From Pseudomonas matsuisoli (GTDB taxonomy: Bacteria > Pseudomonadota > Gammaproteobacteria > Pseudomonadales > Pseudomonadaceae), in NCBI RefSeq assembly GCF_014647635.1, contig NZ_BMPO01000012.1:1-64000 (forward strand): a stretch of 64,000 nucleotides of DNA, given 5' to 3'. The notes below the pieces were generated by a model, which saw only the letters and a list, made by a program, of their open reading frames with translations, was not told where the DNA came from and made no database searches. This document shows, piece after piece, positions 8,902 through 17,923 of this stretch (its first letter is position 1; each line of letters begins with the position of its first letter). The translations under genes and the position numbers were made by a program.

Positions 8902-10161
8902 TTAAGAATAAATCGCGGAGCATTTTCCGCGCTGGCGGAGCAATGCACCGCCCTTCCAAATCGTCAATGCGGCGAAAACGACGCATAGCGAAACCGGTAC
9001 AGCCAACGCCCGAAGGGGCTCGGCCAAAACGAAGACACATATACAAAATACAAAGATAGAACCAATATGGCTTCGGATGATGGGCTTGTCCTCGCCCATT
9101 GCATAGAGGCCATAATGAGGAATCATGCTAACCCCGTAGAGCACTGTGGCGGCGAGCAACCAATAGAATACCTCTTCGTACTCCAGGTAGACGGTCTTTC
9201 CAATCCAGTCGAGCAGACTTCCCAATAAAAGCACTGAGGAAAACACGAATAGCGTAACTACGACCGAAGTCTGCATCGCCATGCTTTTCATTCCAGTTAA
9301 AAAGCGGTCGTACTGACCTGCTTTCCAATCCGCGATGAGCTTCGGATACGCAAAAGCAAATACAGCGGCGTCAAGAAACGCAAGCAGTGCGCTACACATT
9401 CCAGCGAAAAGTACATAAGCGCCAAGCGCCTGTAATCCTTGTAGATACTCGAAAACGTAACGATCCGCTGTAAACAAAGCTCGGACCGCTAGCGTGGCTA
9501 CCAAAAAAGGAATCACCACCTTGAGCCCTTTGCGTATCCAGCCCCAGTCAACCGAAGTATCCCAGCTACCTAAACGCATCCCGTAGACCTTCGTAAAGCC
9601 GGTCAACACAGCCAATGCTGAACCTACGGCCCACCATTGAAGGACAGTCTCAAGTGATTGCCGCTCAGGAGCCATCCACATCACGACGACAGCCAATATA
9701 GCCCAAAGACCGGATCGTAAAAAAAGGACGATGCTGGCCCAGATTTGCTCAGATGCAGCGATGAGGAGTCGATTTAGCTCCTGCGCTAGATGCTCCAACA
9801 CCAAAAGAAGGAAAAACCAACCGACAACAGCCCAGGGAAGCAATCCTGAAAAGAATACCAGCATCAGAAGCGGCATAAAGATGCCATAGAGCACCAGTGA
9901 AAGCGCACACTGTGCTTTAAGAATAGCGCCCCAACTGGAACGATTGGTACCAATTAACTCTCTAGTGGTGAAGATATAAAAATCAAAGCCCAACAGGTAC
10001 AGTGAATAACCAACCCCCGCTGCAAGCAAGCCGTACAGCCCTAAATCCTGCGGCTCGAGAAATCCGGCCAAGAAAAAGACCAAGGCAAACTTGCTAAGCA
10101 AAGTTAAACCGCGAAGCCCAGCATTAGTGAGGCGTACCAACAATGTATTGAGGAATATCAT
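8902..10161 (-). CDS. wzx: Wzx-like O-unit flippase
   Basis: A 419-residue polytopic membrane protein with about twelve hydrophobic segments and very few charged residues, of the polysaccharide-transport/MATE-like (MOP) superfamily. The N-terminal part (LTNAGLRGLTLLSKFALVFFLAGFLEPQDLGLYG) matches the start of many Wzx flippases, which move undecaprenyl-pyrophosphate-linked O-units across the inner membrane. It starts six bases after the rmlC stop. It is followed closely by pseB. GC content is a little lower than in rml. Specificity for a Pse-containing unit is inferred from position only. Confidence 0.82.
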   Translation of the reverse strand: MIFLNTLLVRLTNAGLRGLTLLSKFALVFFLAGFLEPQDLGLYGLLAAGVGYSLYLLGFDFYIFTTRELIGTNRSSWGAILKAQCALSLVLYGIFMPLLMLVFFSGLLPWAVVGWFFLLLVLEHLAQELNRLLIAASEQIWASIVLFLRSGLWAILAVVVMWMAPERQSLETVLQWWAVGSALAVLTGFTKVYGMRLGSWDTSVDWGWIRKGLKVVIPFLVATLAVRALFTADRYVFEYLQGLQALGAYVLFAGMCSALLAFLDAAVFAFAYPKLIADWKAGQYDRFLTGMKSMAMQTSVVVTLFVFSSVLLLGSLLDWIGKTVYLEYEEVFYWLLAATVLYGVSMIPHYGLYAMGEDKPIIRSHIGSIFVFCICVFVLAEPLRALAVPVSLCVVFAALTIWKGGALLRQRGKCSAIYS

Positions 10162-10167
10162 GTAGGA

Positions 10168-10734
10168 TCAGCGCCCTATGCCCGATGTATTGAGGACATC
10201 TGCCCGCAAAAAATCACTGCCGTTCTGATCCTTTCTCGAAACGCTTACGACGCCACCGCTGAGAGGCCAAGCTACTCCGATCACAGCATCATCCCACGCG
10301 ATAATTCGTTCCGCCGACGGCTCATAGTAATCCGTAGTTTTGTACACAAACTCAGCAACTTCCGATATTACGTAAAACCCGTGCGCAAACCCCTCCGGGA
10401 TCCACAACTGCTTTTTGTTCTCCGCGCTTAAATACTCGCCGACCCACTTGCCAAAGGTCAGCGAGTCCTTACGGATGTCTACCGCCACATCGAAAACTTC
10501 GCCTCGTATCACACGGACAAGTTTCCCTTGTGGTTGCTGCACTTGATAGTGCAATCCACGCAGTACACCTTTCGTTGAACATGAGTGGTTGTCTTGCACG
10601 AAAGTCACTTTGCGGCCAACGGCTTCTTCGAAGCGCTGCTGGTGAAAGCTTTCGTAGAAGAAGCCGCGCTCGTCTCCGTGCACCGCGGGCTCGAAGAGGA
10701 TGACGTCAGGAATACTGAGCGGCGTGGCTTTCAT
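10168..10734 (-). CDS. rfbC: dTDP-4-dehydrorhamnose 3,5-epimerase
   Basis: A 188-residue cupin-fold epimerase (RmlC) acting third in dTDP-L-rhamnose synthesis. It shows ERGFFYESFHQQRF, the catalytic His segment VLRGLHYQ, GEVFDVAVDIRKDS, and IPEGFAHGF with the second conserved His. The start codon directly follows the rfbA stop with no gap. It is the last gene of the rmlBDAC set before the flippase. Length is normal. Rhamnose made here can serve both the O-chain and the Pseudomonas outer core. Confidence 0.96.
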   Translation of the reverse strand: MKATPLSIPDVILFEPAVHGDERGFFYESFHQQRFEEAVGRKVTFVQDNHSCSTKGVLRGLHYQVQQPQGKLVRVIRGEVFDVAVDIRKDSLTFGKWVGEYLSAENKKQLWIPEGFAHGFYVISEVAEFVYKTTDYYEPSAERIIAWDDAVIGVAWPLSGGVVSVSRKDQNGSDFLRADVLNTSGIGR

Positions 10735-11619
10735 TTAGTAGATCGTCTCGTATATCAGGCGCTCAAGGTATTTACCGTAGCCACTCTTGCCAAGCTGTTT
10801 GGCGAGCGCAGTGAGTTGCGTGGTGCCAATCCAGCCATTGCGGTAGGCGATCTCTTCCGGGCAGGCCACTTTCAAGCCTTGGCGATGTTCGAGCGTGGCG
10901 ATGAATTGAGAGGCTTCAAGTAAAGAGTCATGGGTGCCGGTGTCGAACCAGACATAGCCGCGGCTCATAATTTCAACGAACAGCTTACCCGCGTCGAGGT
11001 AGCGAGCGTTAACGTCAGTGATCTCCAGCTCGCCGCGCGCGGATGGCTCGATGGATTTGGCGATGTTGACGACTTGGTTGTCGTAGAAATACAAGCCCGT
11101 CACTGCGTAGCTGGATTTTGGCTCGAAGGGTTTTTCTTCAATGCTGGTGGCTCTGCCGTCGCGTCCGAAGGAAACGACGCCGTAACGCTCTGGGTCGTGT
11201 ACGTGGTACGCGAAAACGCTTGCACCCGTTTCGCGGGAAGCGGCGCTTTGCAGTAGTCGCTGGAGTTCGTGGCCGTGGTAGAGGTTGTCACCCAACACCA
11301 AGGCGCACGCACTCCCATTGAGGAATGTTTCACCGATCAGGAAGGCTTGCGCTAGGCCATCGGGGGACGCTTGTATGGCATAGGAAATGTCCAGACCCCA
11401 TTGGTGGCCATCTCCAAGCAGCTGCTGAAAGCGTGGTGTGTCCTGCGGGGTAGAGATAAGCAGGATCTCGCGGATGCCGGCGAGCATGAGCGTGGTCAAC
11501 GGGTAGTAGACCATGGGCTTGTCGTAGACAGGCAGGAGCTGCTTCGAAATGGCGAGGGTCGCGGGGTGGAGGCGCGTGCCGGAGCCACCGGCAAGGATGA
11601 TGCCTTTGCGGTGGGTCAT
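10735..11619 (-). CDS. rfbA: Glucose-1-phosphate thymidylyltransferase
   Basis: RmlA, 294 residues, makes dTDP-glucose from dTTP and glucose-1-phosphate, the entry step of the rhamnose pathway. The N-terminal [22 protein letters not shown] is the nucleotidyltransferase signature, followed by [13 protein letters not shown] and the metal-binding LGDNLYHG. There is an AAGGA ribosome site about ten bases before the ATG at 11619. A 187-base gap with two REP copies separates it from rfbD, so this boundary is less tightly coupled than the rest of the operon. The downstream rfbC start abuts its stop. Confidence 0.96.
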   Translation of the reverse strand: MTHRKGIILAGGSGTRLHPATLAISKQLLPVYDKPMVYYPLTTLMLAGIREILLISTPQDTPRFQQLLGDGHQWGLDISYAIQASPDGLAQAFLIGETFLNGSACALVLGDNLYHGHELQRLLQSAASRETGASVFAYHVHDPERYGVVSFGRDGRATSIEEKPFEPKSSYAVTGLYFYDNQVVNIAKSIEPSARGELEITDVNARYLDAGKLFVEIMSRGYVWFDTGTHDSLLEASQFIATLEHRQGLKVACPEEIAYRNGWIGTTQLTALAKQLGKSGYGKYLERLIYETIY

Positions 11620-11698
11620 TGATGGGTATTCCTTGGTGCAGGGGCGTTTTGGCGTGGGGTGTTCCGCCAGGTGTGTTTTCGCTCGATCATCGATCGTT

Positions 11699-11796
11699 GA
11701 TCGCCCACAAGTGGGCTCCTACAGAAGCGAGAGGATTGCTGGCGGCTCGCGAGTTGGTCGCACACAACCTGATCGCCCATGAATGGGCTCCTACAG
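11699..11796 (-). repeat. Two REP palindromes (CCCAcaaGTGGG type) between rfbD and rfbA
   Basis: Two copies of the same short palindrome, at 11699-11724 and 11771-11796, lie in the same orientation. Each has the core GATCGCCCA-N-TGGGCTCCTAC, with CTAC (GTAG on the minus strand) at the right end. The stem pairs GCCCA with TGGGC. Further copies lie at 21398-21424 and 62099-62124. This is the classic GTAG-headed REP design of Pseudomonas. They fall inside the rml operon and might affect mRNA stability. Confidence 0.75.
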
Positions 11797-11806
11797 GAGC
11801 GGGTCA

Positions 11807-12700
11807 CTAAAGCAGTTCCTTGAGCATGCGGTTGGCATGGGTTTGCCAAGCTGGCAAGCGCAAGCCGAAGGTGCGTTGCAGTTTGGTGGTGTCGAGCCCT
11901 GAGTTGGCGGGGCGGCGCGCCGGGGTTGGGTAGTCTGCGGAGGTGATAGCTTCGACCCGGTTAGCTGGGACGTTGAAAGCTCTGCCCTGCTGCTCCGCTC
12001 GGCCGATGATGTACTGTGCATAGGCGTGCCAAGAGACTTCGCCAGCGGCGACGAGGTGGTAGATGCCGCTCAGCTGTTTGGCGAGCGCGTCGTCGTGGCA
12101 GATTCGGTGCAGCGCTAGGGCAGTAACGTCGGCGATCAGTTCCGCACTGGTCGGCGCTCCAATTTGATCGACGACGACTTTCAGGACATCTTGCTCGCCG
12201 GCGAGGCGCAACATCGTTTTAGCGAAATTATTGCCCCGCGCCGCATAGACCCAACTGGTGCGGAAGATAACGTGGCGACATCCGCTGGCCGTGATCGCCT
12301 GCTCGCCTTCCAACTTTGTCTGCCCGTACACGCTCATCGGTTGTGTCGCATCCGTCTCCAAGTAAGGGCGATCAGCTGAGCCGTCGAATACGTAATCGGT
12401 GGAGTAATGCACCAGCCATGCATCGCGTTGCGCTGCCAAATCAGCTAGAAGCCCGACCGATAGCGCGTTGACCTGACGAGCAGCCGCTTTATCGCTTTCG
12501 GCTTTGTCCACTGCCGTGTACGCGGCAGCGTTGACAATGATATCGGGGGCGACTCGCATCACGATCTGTTCCAGCTGAGCAGGCCGCTCAAAATCAGCGT
12601 CGGCGCGCGCGCAAGCGACCAATTCGCCTAGCGGTGCTAGGCTTCGCTGCAGTTCCCAACCAACCTGCCCATTGGCGCCGAGCAACAGGATGCGGTTCAT
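11807..12700 (-). CDS. rfbD: dTDP-4-dehydrorhamnose reductase
   Basis: RmlD, 297 residues, the final NADPH-dependent reductase that produces dTDP-L-rhamnose. It shows MNRILLLGANGQVGWEL (Rossmann GxxGxxG), NAAAYTAVDKAE, and STDYVFDG followed by the catalytic YGQTKLEGE. FRTSWVY is also characteristic. The ATG at 12700 overlaps the rfbB stop by four bases (ATGA); the open frame reaches 12721 but the overlap start gives the family-typical N-terminus. Ends with TAG just before the REP pair at 11699-11796. Confidence 0.95.
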   Translation of the reverse strand: MNRILLLGANGQVGWELQRSLAPLGELVACARADADFERPAQLEQIVMRVAPDIIVNAAAYTAVDKAESDKAAARQVNALSVGLLADLAAQRDAWLVHYSTDYVFDGSADRPYLETDATQPMSVYGQTKLEGEQAITASGCRHVIFRTSWVYAARGNNFAKTMLRLAGEQDVLKVVVDQIGAPTSAELIADVTALALHRICHDDALAKQLSGIYHLVAAGEVSWHAYAQYIIGRAEQQGRAFNVPANRVEAITSADYPTPARRPANSGLDTTKLQRTFGLRLPAWQTHANRMLKELL

Positions 12701-13755
12701 TGGTATTGCCTGTTGAGCCAATCACGATAGGCACCGCTGGTCACATTGCTTACCCAAGCTTGGTTATCCAGATACCAGCGCACCGTTTTGCGAATACCCG
12801 TCTCGAAGGTCTCTGCAGGCTTCCACCCTAATTCTCGCTCAAGCTTGCTGGCATCGATGGCGTAGCGGCGGTCGTGACCAGGCCGATCCTTGACGTAGGT
12901 AATCTGATCAGCATAGCGCTTGCCGTCAGCGCGCGGTTGCTCATCATCGAGAATGGCGCAAAGTGCATTCACTACATCGAGGTTGGCTTTCTCGTTCCAA
13001 CCGCCGACATTGTAGGTTTCCCCTACTTTTCCAACTTCCAATACGCGGCGAATCGCGCTGCAGTGATCTTTTACATACAGCCAGTCGCGAATCTGTTGAC
13101 CGTCGCCGTATATGGGCAAGCTCTTGCCGGCCAGCGCATTGTGGATCACCAGTGGAATGAGTTTTTCCGGGAAATGATACGGCCCGTAATTGTTGGAGCA
13201 ATTGGTGGTGAGGACCGGCAGACCATACGTCTGGTGGTACGCACGAACCAGGTGATCGGAAGCCGCTTTGGTGGCAGAGTACGGACTATTGGGTTCGTAA
13301 CGGTTCTGCTCGCTAAAGGCAGGATCAGCCGGCGCAAGACTGCCATAGACTTCATCCGTCGAGACGTGCAGGAAGCGGAAGGTGCTCGCTTCGTTTTCGC
13401 TCATCGAGCCGTAATAGCTGCGCACTGCTTCCAGCAAGCGGAAGGTGCCGACGACGTTGGTTTGGATGAAATCCTCGGGGCCAAGGATGGAGCGATCCAC
13501 GTGGGATTCTGCCGCGAAGTTAAGGATGGCGCGAGGGCGGTGCGTGGTCAGCAGCTCGGCTACGAGCGCAGCATCACCGATATCCCCGCGCACAAAGGTA
13601 TGACGCGCATCGTCTTCTAGCGACCGTAAGTTTTCCAGGTTACTGGCATAAGTAAGCTTGTCGAGACTGACAACGGGCTCATCATTCTGCGCGAGCCAGT
13701 CGAGCACGAAGTTGGCACCAATGAAGCCCGCGCTGCCGGTTACCAAAATGGTCAT
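12697..13755 (-). CDS. rfbB: dTDP-glucose 4,6-dehydratase
   Basis: RmlB, 352 residues, converts dTDP-glucose to the 4-keto-6-deoxy intermediate using bound NAD. It shows ILVTGSAGFIGANFVLDWL, NFAAESHVDRSI, VSTDEVYGSL with the catalytic Thr-Asp-Glu, and YSATKAASDHLVRAYH with Tyr-x-x-x-Lys. An AAGGAG ribosome site lies eleven bases before the ATG. The 174-base gap upstream (13756-13929) after the second wzz could hold a promoter, but I see no convincing -35/-10 pair. It heads the rmlBDAC group. Confidence 0.96.
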   Translation of the reverse strand: MTILVTGSAGFIGANFVLDWLAQNDEPVVSLDKLTYASNLENLRSLEDDARHTFVRGDIGDAALVAELLTTHRPRAILNFAAESHVDRSILGPEDFIQTNVVGTFRLLEAVRSYYGSMSENEASTFRFLHVSTDEVYGSLAPADPAFSEQNRYEPNSPYSATKAASDHLVRAYHQTYGLPVLTTNCSNNYGPYHFPEKLIPLVIHNALAGKSLPIYGDGQQIRDWLYVKDHCSAIRRVLEVGKVGETYNVGGWNEKANLDVVNALCAILDDEQPRADGKRYADQITYVKDRPGHDRRYAIDASKLERELGWKPAETFETGIRKTVRWYLDNQAWVSNVTSGAYRDWLNRQYQ

Positions 13756-13929
13756 GTAAAGCGATGCTCCTTATCTGAGGGCGAGCCCTTATGCGCCGCA
13801 TTTAAAACGTACGGATCGATAGCAATGGGCTAGCTATTTGGCAGCTTGCGGTAGCGGATTCTTGCACGTCAGCGCGCTAGGCCCAATTGTCCCAAGCGAC
13901 AAAACCTGATACTTGGCGACGAACGTCTC

Positions 13930-15225
13930 TTAGCGCGCCGGGAGGCCCGAACGCCGCGGACGGCTGATAATAAGAACGAGAGCTGTGAAGACGCCCACCA
14001 TGCCACCCAGGACGAGACTAAGCGTTACGATCAGTGCTTTTCTTGGTTTGATGGGCTGGCGGGGCTCGACCGCGCCCTGGTCGACCGAAGCGATACGTAG
14101 CTCGCTGGCATTGAAATCGATCGCTTTCAACCGAGCGGCTTCCTCACGCCAAGAGGCAAGATCCTTGAGGAACAGGTCTTCTTCTTCACGCTTGTTAAGC
14201 GTCTCGATCTGGCGGTTGTGTTTGAGCAGCTCGAGTTCGCTATTGATCTGCAGGATACGAGGTTCGGTGAAGTCGTCAGACTTGCGTGCACCGAGCGCAT
14301 TTCGTTCAGCCTGTAGCGCCTCGGTTCCCATGAAATACAGCGGCAATTGCTGATTATTGATCTCGGTGCGTACCACATTTTGATTCGCGCGAGCACGCTC
14401 GCTCATGGATGAGGGCGTGCTGGGCTTATTAATCCCCAAGGCCCTGGCGATGCCGATGGCTTCGTCCAGCTTCGCTATTCGGTTTGTCCGACGCGTTTTA
14501 AGCTCTTCGCGCAACGCATTTAATTCGTCTTCGAGGTGCGCCTTTTTGAGCGCATCGGCCTCTTGCAGCTGCGCAATTTGAGCCTCTTTGCTCGCTTCAT
14601 AGCTAGCGCGAGCCGCACTTATCTTTTGCTCTAAATGGGCGAGGCGGTTACCGATAAGTGTGGCCATGTCGCTATCGATCTGGGCGCGCACCGCATCCGC
14701 CGCGTAGGCAACGAACTGATTGACCACGGCTGGACCATCGATGCCTTCGGGGTACGTTAGCTGTAGCCCAACGAACGGGACGGCTGAGGCACGCTCTTTC
14801 GCGTCCGGCCACAGCATACGAATAGCGTCAGCATTGAATTGCTCGAAGCTTTGCTCCAGGGACCGACCTGGTTCTCGGAGGCTTTCGAACAGCGCGGGAT
14901 TACTGCGATAAAAGCTCAGTCGCGTGTCGTAGGAGTCAAGGCTGGCCCCTAAGCGTTGCAACGCCTGCTCCGGCGTCAGGGAGTAGAGGCCGTACTGGTT
15001 CAGCAGGTCCAGTTCACGGATAGGTGCAGGCCGCAGAACACTCTGGACGCTATAGTATTTAGAGGCGGTGTAGGCGTACAGCACGCCAAGCAAGCCGATG
15101 ATGAGCGTAACCGCACCAATCAGCACTTTGAGTTGCCAGAACTTGGCAACCAATTCGACAAGATCTATTTCGTTCTCAACACGAGACAGAAGTCGCTCGG
15201 GATGGGCTGCTGCGGTCATCGACAT
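13930..15225 (-). CDS. wzz: Wzz-type O-antigen chain-length regulator (copy 2)
   Basis: A 431-residue polysaccharide co-polymerase of the Pseudomonas type. It has an inner-membrane segment near residues 33-53 (LIGAVTLIIGLLGVLYAY) and a long periplasmic, Glu/Lys/Ala-rich coiled-coil region (about 180-260 and 320-370). A Pro-rich EPRQPIKPRKA precedes a second membrane segment near 400-422. Such proteins form rings around Wzy and set O-chain length. It is clearly a paralogue of the next gene upstream (15480-16760): both share EIDLVEL, LTYPEGxDG and VPLYFMGTEAL-type segments in the same order. At about 430 residues it is longer than enterobacterial WzzB. Confidence 0.88.
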   Translation of the reverse strand: MSMTAAAHPERLLSRVENEIDLVELVAKFWQLKVLIGAVTLIIGLLGVLYAYTASKYYSVQSVLRPAPIRELDLLNQYGLYSLTPEQALQRLGASLDSYDTRLSFYRSNPALFESLREPGRSLEQSFEQFNADAIRMLWPDAKERASAVPFVGLQLTYPEGIDGPAVVNQFVAYAADAVRAQIDSDMATLIGNRLAHLEQKISAARASYEASKEAQIAQLQEADALKKAHLEDELNALREELKTRRTNRIAKLDEAIGIARALGINKPSTPSSMSERARANQNVVRTEINNQQLPLYFMGTEALQAERNALGARKSDDFTEPRILQINSELELLKHNRQIETLNKREEEDLFLKDLASWREEAARLKAIDFNASELRIASVDQGAVEPRQPIKPRKALIVTLSLVLGGMVGVFTALVLIISRPRRSGLPAR

Positions 15226-15479
15226 ATCCTTTTGCCACCGAAAATCCTGATGAAGGCATTCGGAACTTTCCCGCCGACTCCATGTCAGACCGCGAATTTT
15301 GCCATTGGATTGTTAACGCGTCCACAAAAAGCTGCCTGATTGCCGATCACTGCGACAACGGATATGAGAAAGGCTGTGGTATCGCAGACGTCGTAGCAAA
15401 ACCCGCGTGTACTTGAGACGAGAAGAACGAAAATACGAGTGTCGTCTCTCCGGCAACCCAAGAGAAACGACCATATCCC

Positions 15480-16760
15480 CTACCCGGCCGGGGTTGAGCG
15501 TCTGCGCGTCATCAAGACTCGAATAAGCGCGACGAATACCCCTAGCATTCCGCCCAGTATTAAGCCGAGCGCAAGCACCAATGCTTTTTTGGGCTTAATC
15601 GGTGCAAGGGGTTGCTGAGCGGCCTGGTCGAGCCGCACCAGATGCAGACTGTCGGTATTGAGCTTGATACCGCGCAGCCAGGCGGCTTCCTCACGAAGCT
15701 TGGCAAGCTCCTGCAGGTACAGGTCCTCGCCTCCTTCATCTCGGTCTCGCAAGATTTCAACCTCACGGTTGTTTTCAAGCGTTGCGAGTTCACCTTGAAT
15801 CTCAGCGATACGAGGCTCCATAAAGTCATCCGACTCACGTTTCTGCAATGTCGCGCGCTCTGCTTCCAAAGCCTCGGTACCCATGAAGTACAACGGTACA
15901 CTCTGGCCCACCACCTCGGTTCGTATAACCGTGCCTTGTCCGATAGAACTGTTGGTCATCCCTGACGGCGTTGTAGGTTTGCGTATATTCAGTGAACTTG
16001 CGATCGAAATGGCCTCACCCAATTCGGCGATCCTGTTCTCCCGCTTTGCTTTGGCCTGAAGGCGCAGTGCTGCCAACTCGTCGCGCAGCTGGGCTTTTTT
16101 CAGCTCGCTGTCTTCAAGTAACTGAGCAATCTTGGCGTCTTTGGTGGCCTGATAATTCGCACGACTGGCCTGAATACGCGCGTCCAGCCCTGCTAGGCGG
16201 TTCTTGATCAGGCTGTCTAGATCACTGGAGATCGATGCCCGCTCTTTTTGCAGAACGAATTCAACAAAATTATTGACGATGGATACGCCATCCATGCCTT
16301 CGGGATATGTCAGAGATAACCCAACATAAGGCGTACGGTCTGCTTCGTTGGAAGCCGGGAAGAGCATCGTGAAAGCATCTTCATTGAAGCGTGCGAACGC
16401 CTGCTCGATAGATGCGCCATTACGATCGACACCTTCGAACAGCGCCTCATTCTGCCTGAAGAATTCATAGCGGTTGTCATAGGACGACAAAGCACCGGCT
16501 GTACGTGCCAACGCCTCCTCTGGCTTAAGGGTATAGATGCCGGTTTCGTTGAGCTGGTCCAGCGTGCTGGTTGCAACCGGCCGCATGTAGGTGCGGGTTT
16601 CATACCAACGAGTTGCGAAAAATGCATACATCGCAGCGATGACAAAGACCGCCAACGCCACACCTGCGATCCACAGCTTCTGCTTCCAAAGCGCTTGAAA
16701 CAGTTCAACCAGATCAATTTCTTGTTCGTTTTTTTGTGTGCGGCTTGAGTAGGTGTCCAA
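15480..16760 (-). CDS. wzz: Wzz-type O-antigen chain-length regulator (copy 1)
   Basis: A 426-residue inner-membrane polysaccharide co-polymerase. A cytoplasmic start with EIDLVELFQALWKQKLW leads to a membrane segment near residues 31-50. The periplasmic domain has coiled-coil stretches, and APIKPKKALVLALGLILGGM forms the Pro-rich motif and second membrane segment. It is transcribed just before the other wzz copy, with 254 bases between them. The two copies differ throughout but keep the same motif order, so this is an old tandem duplication or two imported alleles. Two Wzz proteins usually give two modal O-chain lengths (known for P. aeruginosa Wzz1/Wzz2); the lengths here cannot be read from sequence. 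Confidence 0.88.
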   Translation of the reverse strand: MDTYSSRTQKNEQEIDLVELFQALWKQKLWIAGVALAVFVIAAMYAFFATRWYETRTYMRPVATSTLDQLNETGIYTLKPEEALARTAGALSSYDNRYEFFRQNEALFEGVDRNGASIEQAFARFNEDAFTMLFPASNEADRTPYVGLSLTYPEGMDGVSIVNNFVEFVLQKERASISSDLDSLIKNRLAGLDARIQASRANYQATKDAKIAQLLEDSELKKAQLRDELAALRLQAKAKRENRIAELGEAISIASSLNIRKPTTPSGMTNSSIGQGTVIRTEVVGQSVPLYFMGTEALEAERATLQKRESDDFMEPRIAEIQGELATLENNREVEILRDRDEGGEDLYLQELAKLREEAAWLRGIKLNTDSLHLVRLDQAAQQPLAPIKPKKALVLALGLILGGMLGVFVALIRVLMTRRRSTPAG

Positions 16761-16864
16761 AGAACGTCCCTTTCACGGTTACTGCAGGATGATCGGCATG
16801 CGACAAGCGGCTATCTTATTAATTCCCGACCTTACCTGCTCCCTTCACCGCGCTCAATTGGCTG

Positions 16865-17923
16865 TCATATCTTTCTGATTCCGCCAGCTAGCAAATAAAC
16901 GAAACTCCCGACAACGCTTTGCCGATGCGCATTCGCCTTCCGCAACAGCCTAACGCTGTGCCAAGACGACTTGCCGCGTGCCTCTTCGAACCACGCCAAC
17001 CGCTCACTATTCACCGCACTGAACCGCTTGCGTGCCTGCTTGAGCGCTTCGAGATTGTGGTCGTTCCGCTCCTTCATGCTGCCGGACATGGCCGAGCGCG
17101 CACGCTTGAGGGTGTGTTTCAGGCCCACGTGGTTTTCGTCATCCGGCTCGAGCAGGCGGAGGTCGAGCGATGGTTCAGCGTCGTAAGCCACGCGACCTTC
17201 GTGGCCAGTGACAAGCAGATAGGCGAGCCAATCGACGGCGACGATGGGGGCGCTTTTCGGGACGGCGGTCAGCAGTTTGCGGGCGGCATCGTTGAAAACG
17301 AGGGTGTGCGGATTGCCCAAGCGCTGCACCAGCGCGTTGCCGAAACAGGGCGCTTTGGTGATGAGCGGAGATTTGCCTAGCGATTTGCCTTCTGCATCCA
17401 CCAGATGGCTGCGCGAGCAGTACAAGCCGGGTTCTTTCGGGTGGCAGAAGATCAGGCCGCCGATGCTACGGGTGAGCTTGTCGTCATACCAAACGTCGCT
17501 TTGCCCGCAGACGGCGTAGAGGTCGGCATTGATGGTCTTGTTGCGGATCAGGGACATCAGGTTGGCGACCGGCCCCCGCTTTGGTCCCTTGAGGATGACC
17601 AGCCGCTCCTCACCCATGGTTTTCTGATAGCGCTTGAGCATGTCCAGCGTGCCGTCGGTGGAACCGTCATCGGAGGCGTAGATGACCCAGTTGGTATGGC
17701 TCTGTCGTGCGATGGAGTCCATTTGATCCGGCAGATGGGCCGCACCATTGGCCGTGCACATGAGGATGGCGACCGTGACGTTGGCGGTCGGGTCCTTGAT
17801 GCTGTTGCCGAATGCGAACGAGTCCTGCGGACCGGCCGTTTCAGTTGCAGCGTCTTGAACGCTTTGGAATGGGCTGCGGTTCGCGACGCCCTGCACCGCT
17901 ACGCTTTTCAGGCGCTTTTGCAT
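16865..17923 (-). CDS. Family 2 glycosyltransferase (rhamnosyltransferase-like)
   Basis: A 352-residue GT-A protein with a non-typical N-terminal extension of about 60 residues. The GT2 core starts NVTVAILMCTANG and continues with ASDDGSTDGT. The region CGQSDVWYDDK is where rhamnosyltransferases usually have SDQDDVW, so the DxD-like motif is altered. The ATG at 17923 overlaps the stop of the beta-CASP gene (TAATG), with AGGAGA as the ribosome site; a longer frame to 17971 would overlap that gene. It may add rhamnose to the O-unit or to core. The acceptor is unknown. It ends 104 bases before the wzz copy 1 start. Confidence 0.7.
   Translation of the reverse strand: MQKRLKSVAVQGVANRSPFQSVQDAATETAGPQDSFAFGNSIKDPTANVTVAILMCTANGAAHLPDQMDSIARQSHTNWVIYASDDGSTDGTLDMLKRYQKTMGEERLVILKGPKRGPVANLMSLIRNKTINADLYAVCGQSDVWYDDKLTRSIGGLIFCHPKEPGLYCSRSHLVDAEGKSLGKSPLITKAPCFGNALVQRLGNPHTLVFNDAARKLLTAVPKSAPIVAVDWLAYLLVTGHEGRVAYDAEPSLDLRLLEPDDENHVGLKHTLKRARSAMSGSMKERNDHNLEALKQARKRFSAVNSERLAWFEEARGKSSWHSVRLLRKANAHRQSVVGSFVYLLAGGIRKI

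Noticed and set aside
8885-9046. N-terminal extension of pseB to 9046 (and similarly of pseG, pseH and waaA)
   Set aside because: The extension overlaps the upstream gene, lacks family similarity, and a start with the normal N-terminus and overlap or ribosome site lies downstream.
13756-13929. JUMPstart/ops element (GGCGGTAG) before the O-antigen operon
   Set aside because: The only similar string (GCGGTAGCGGATTC near 13848) is on the wrong strand and incomplete.
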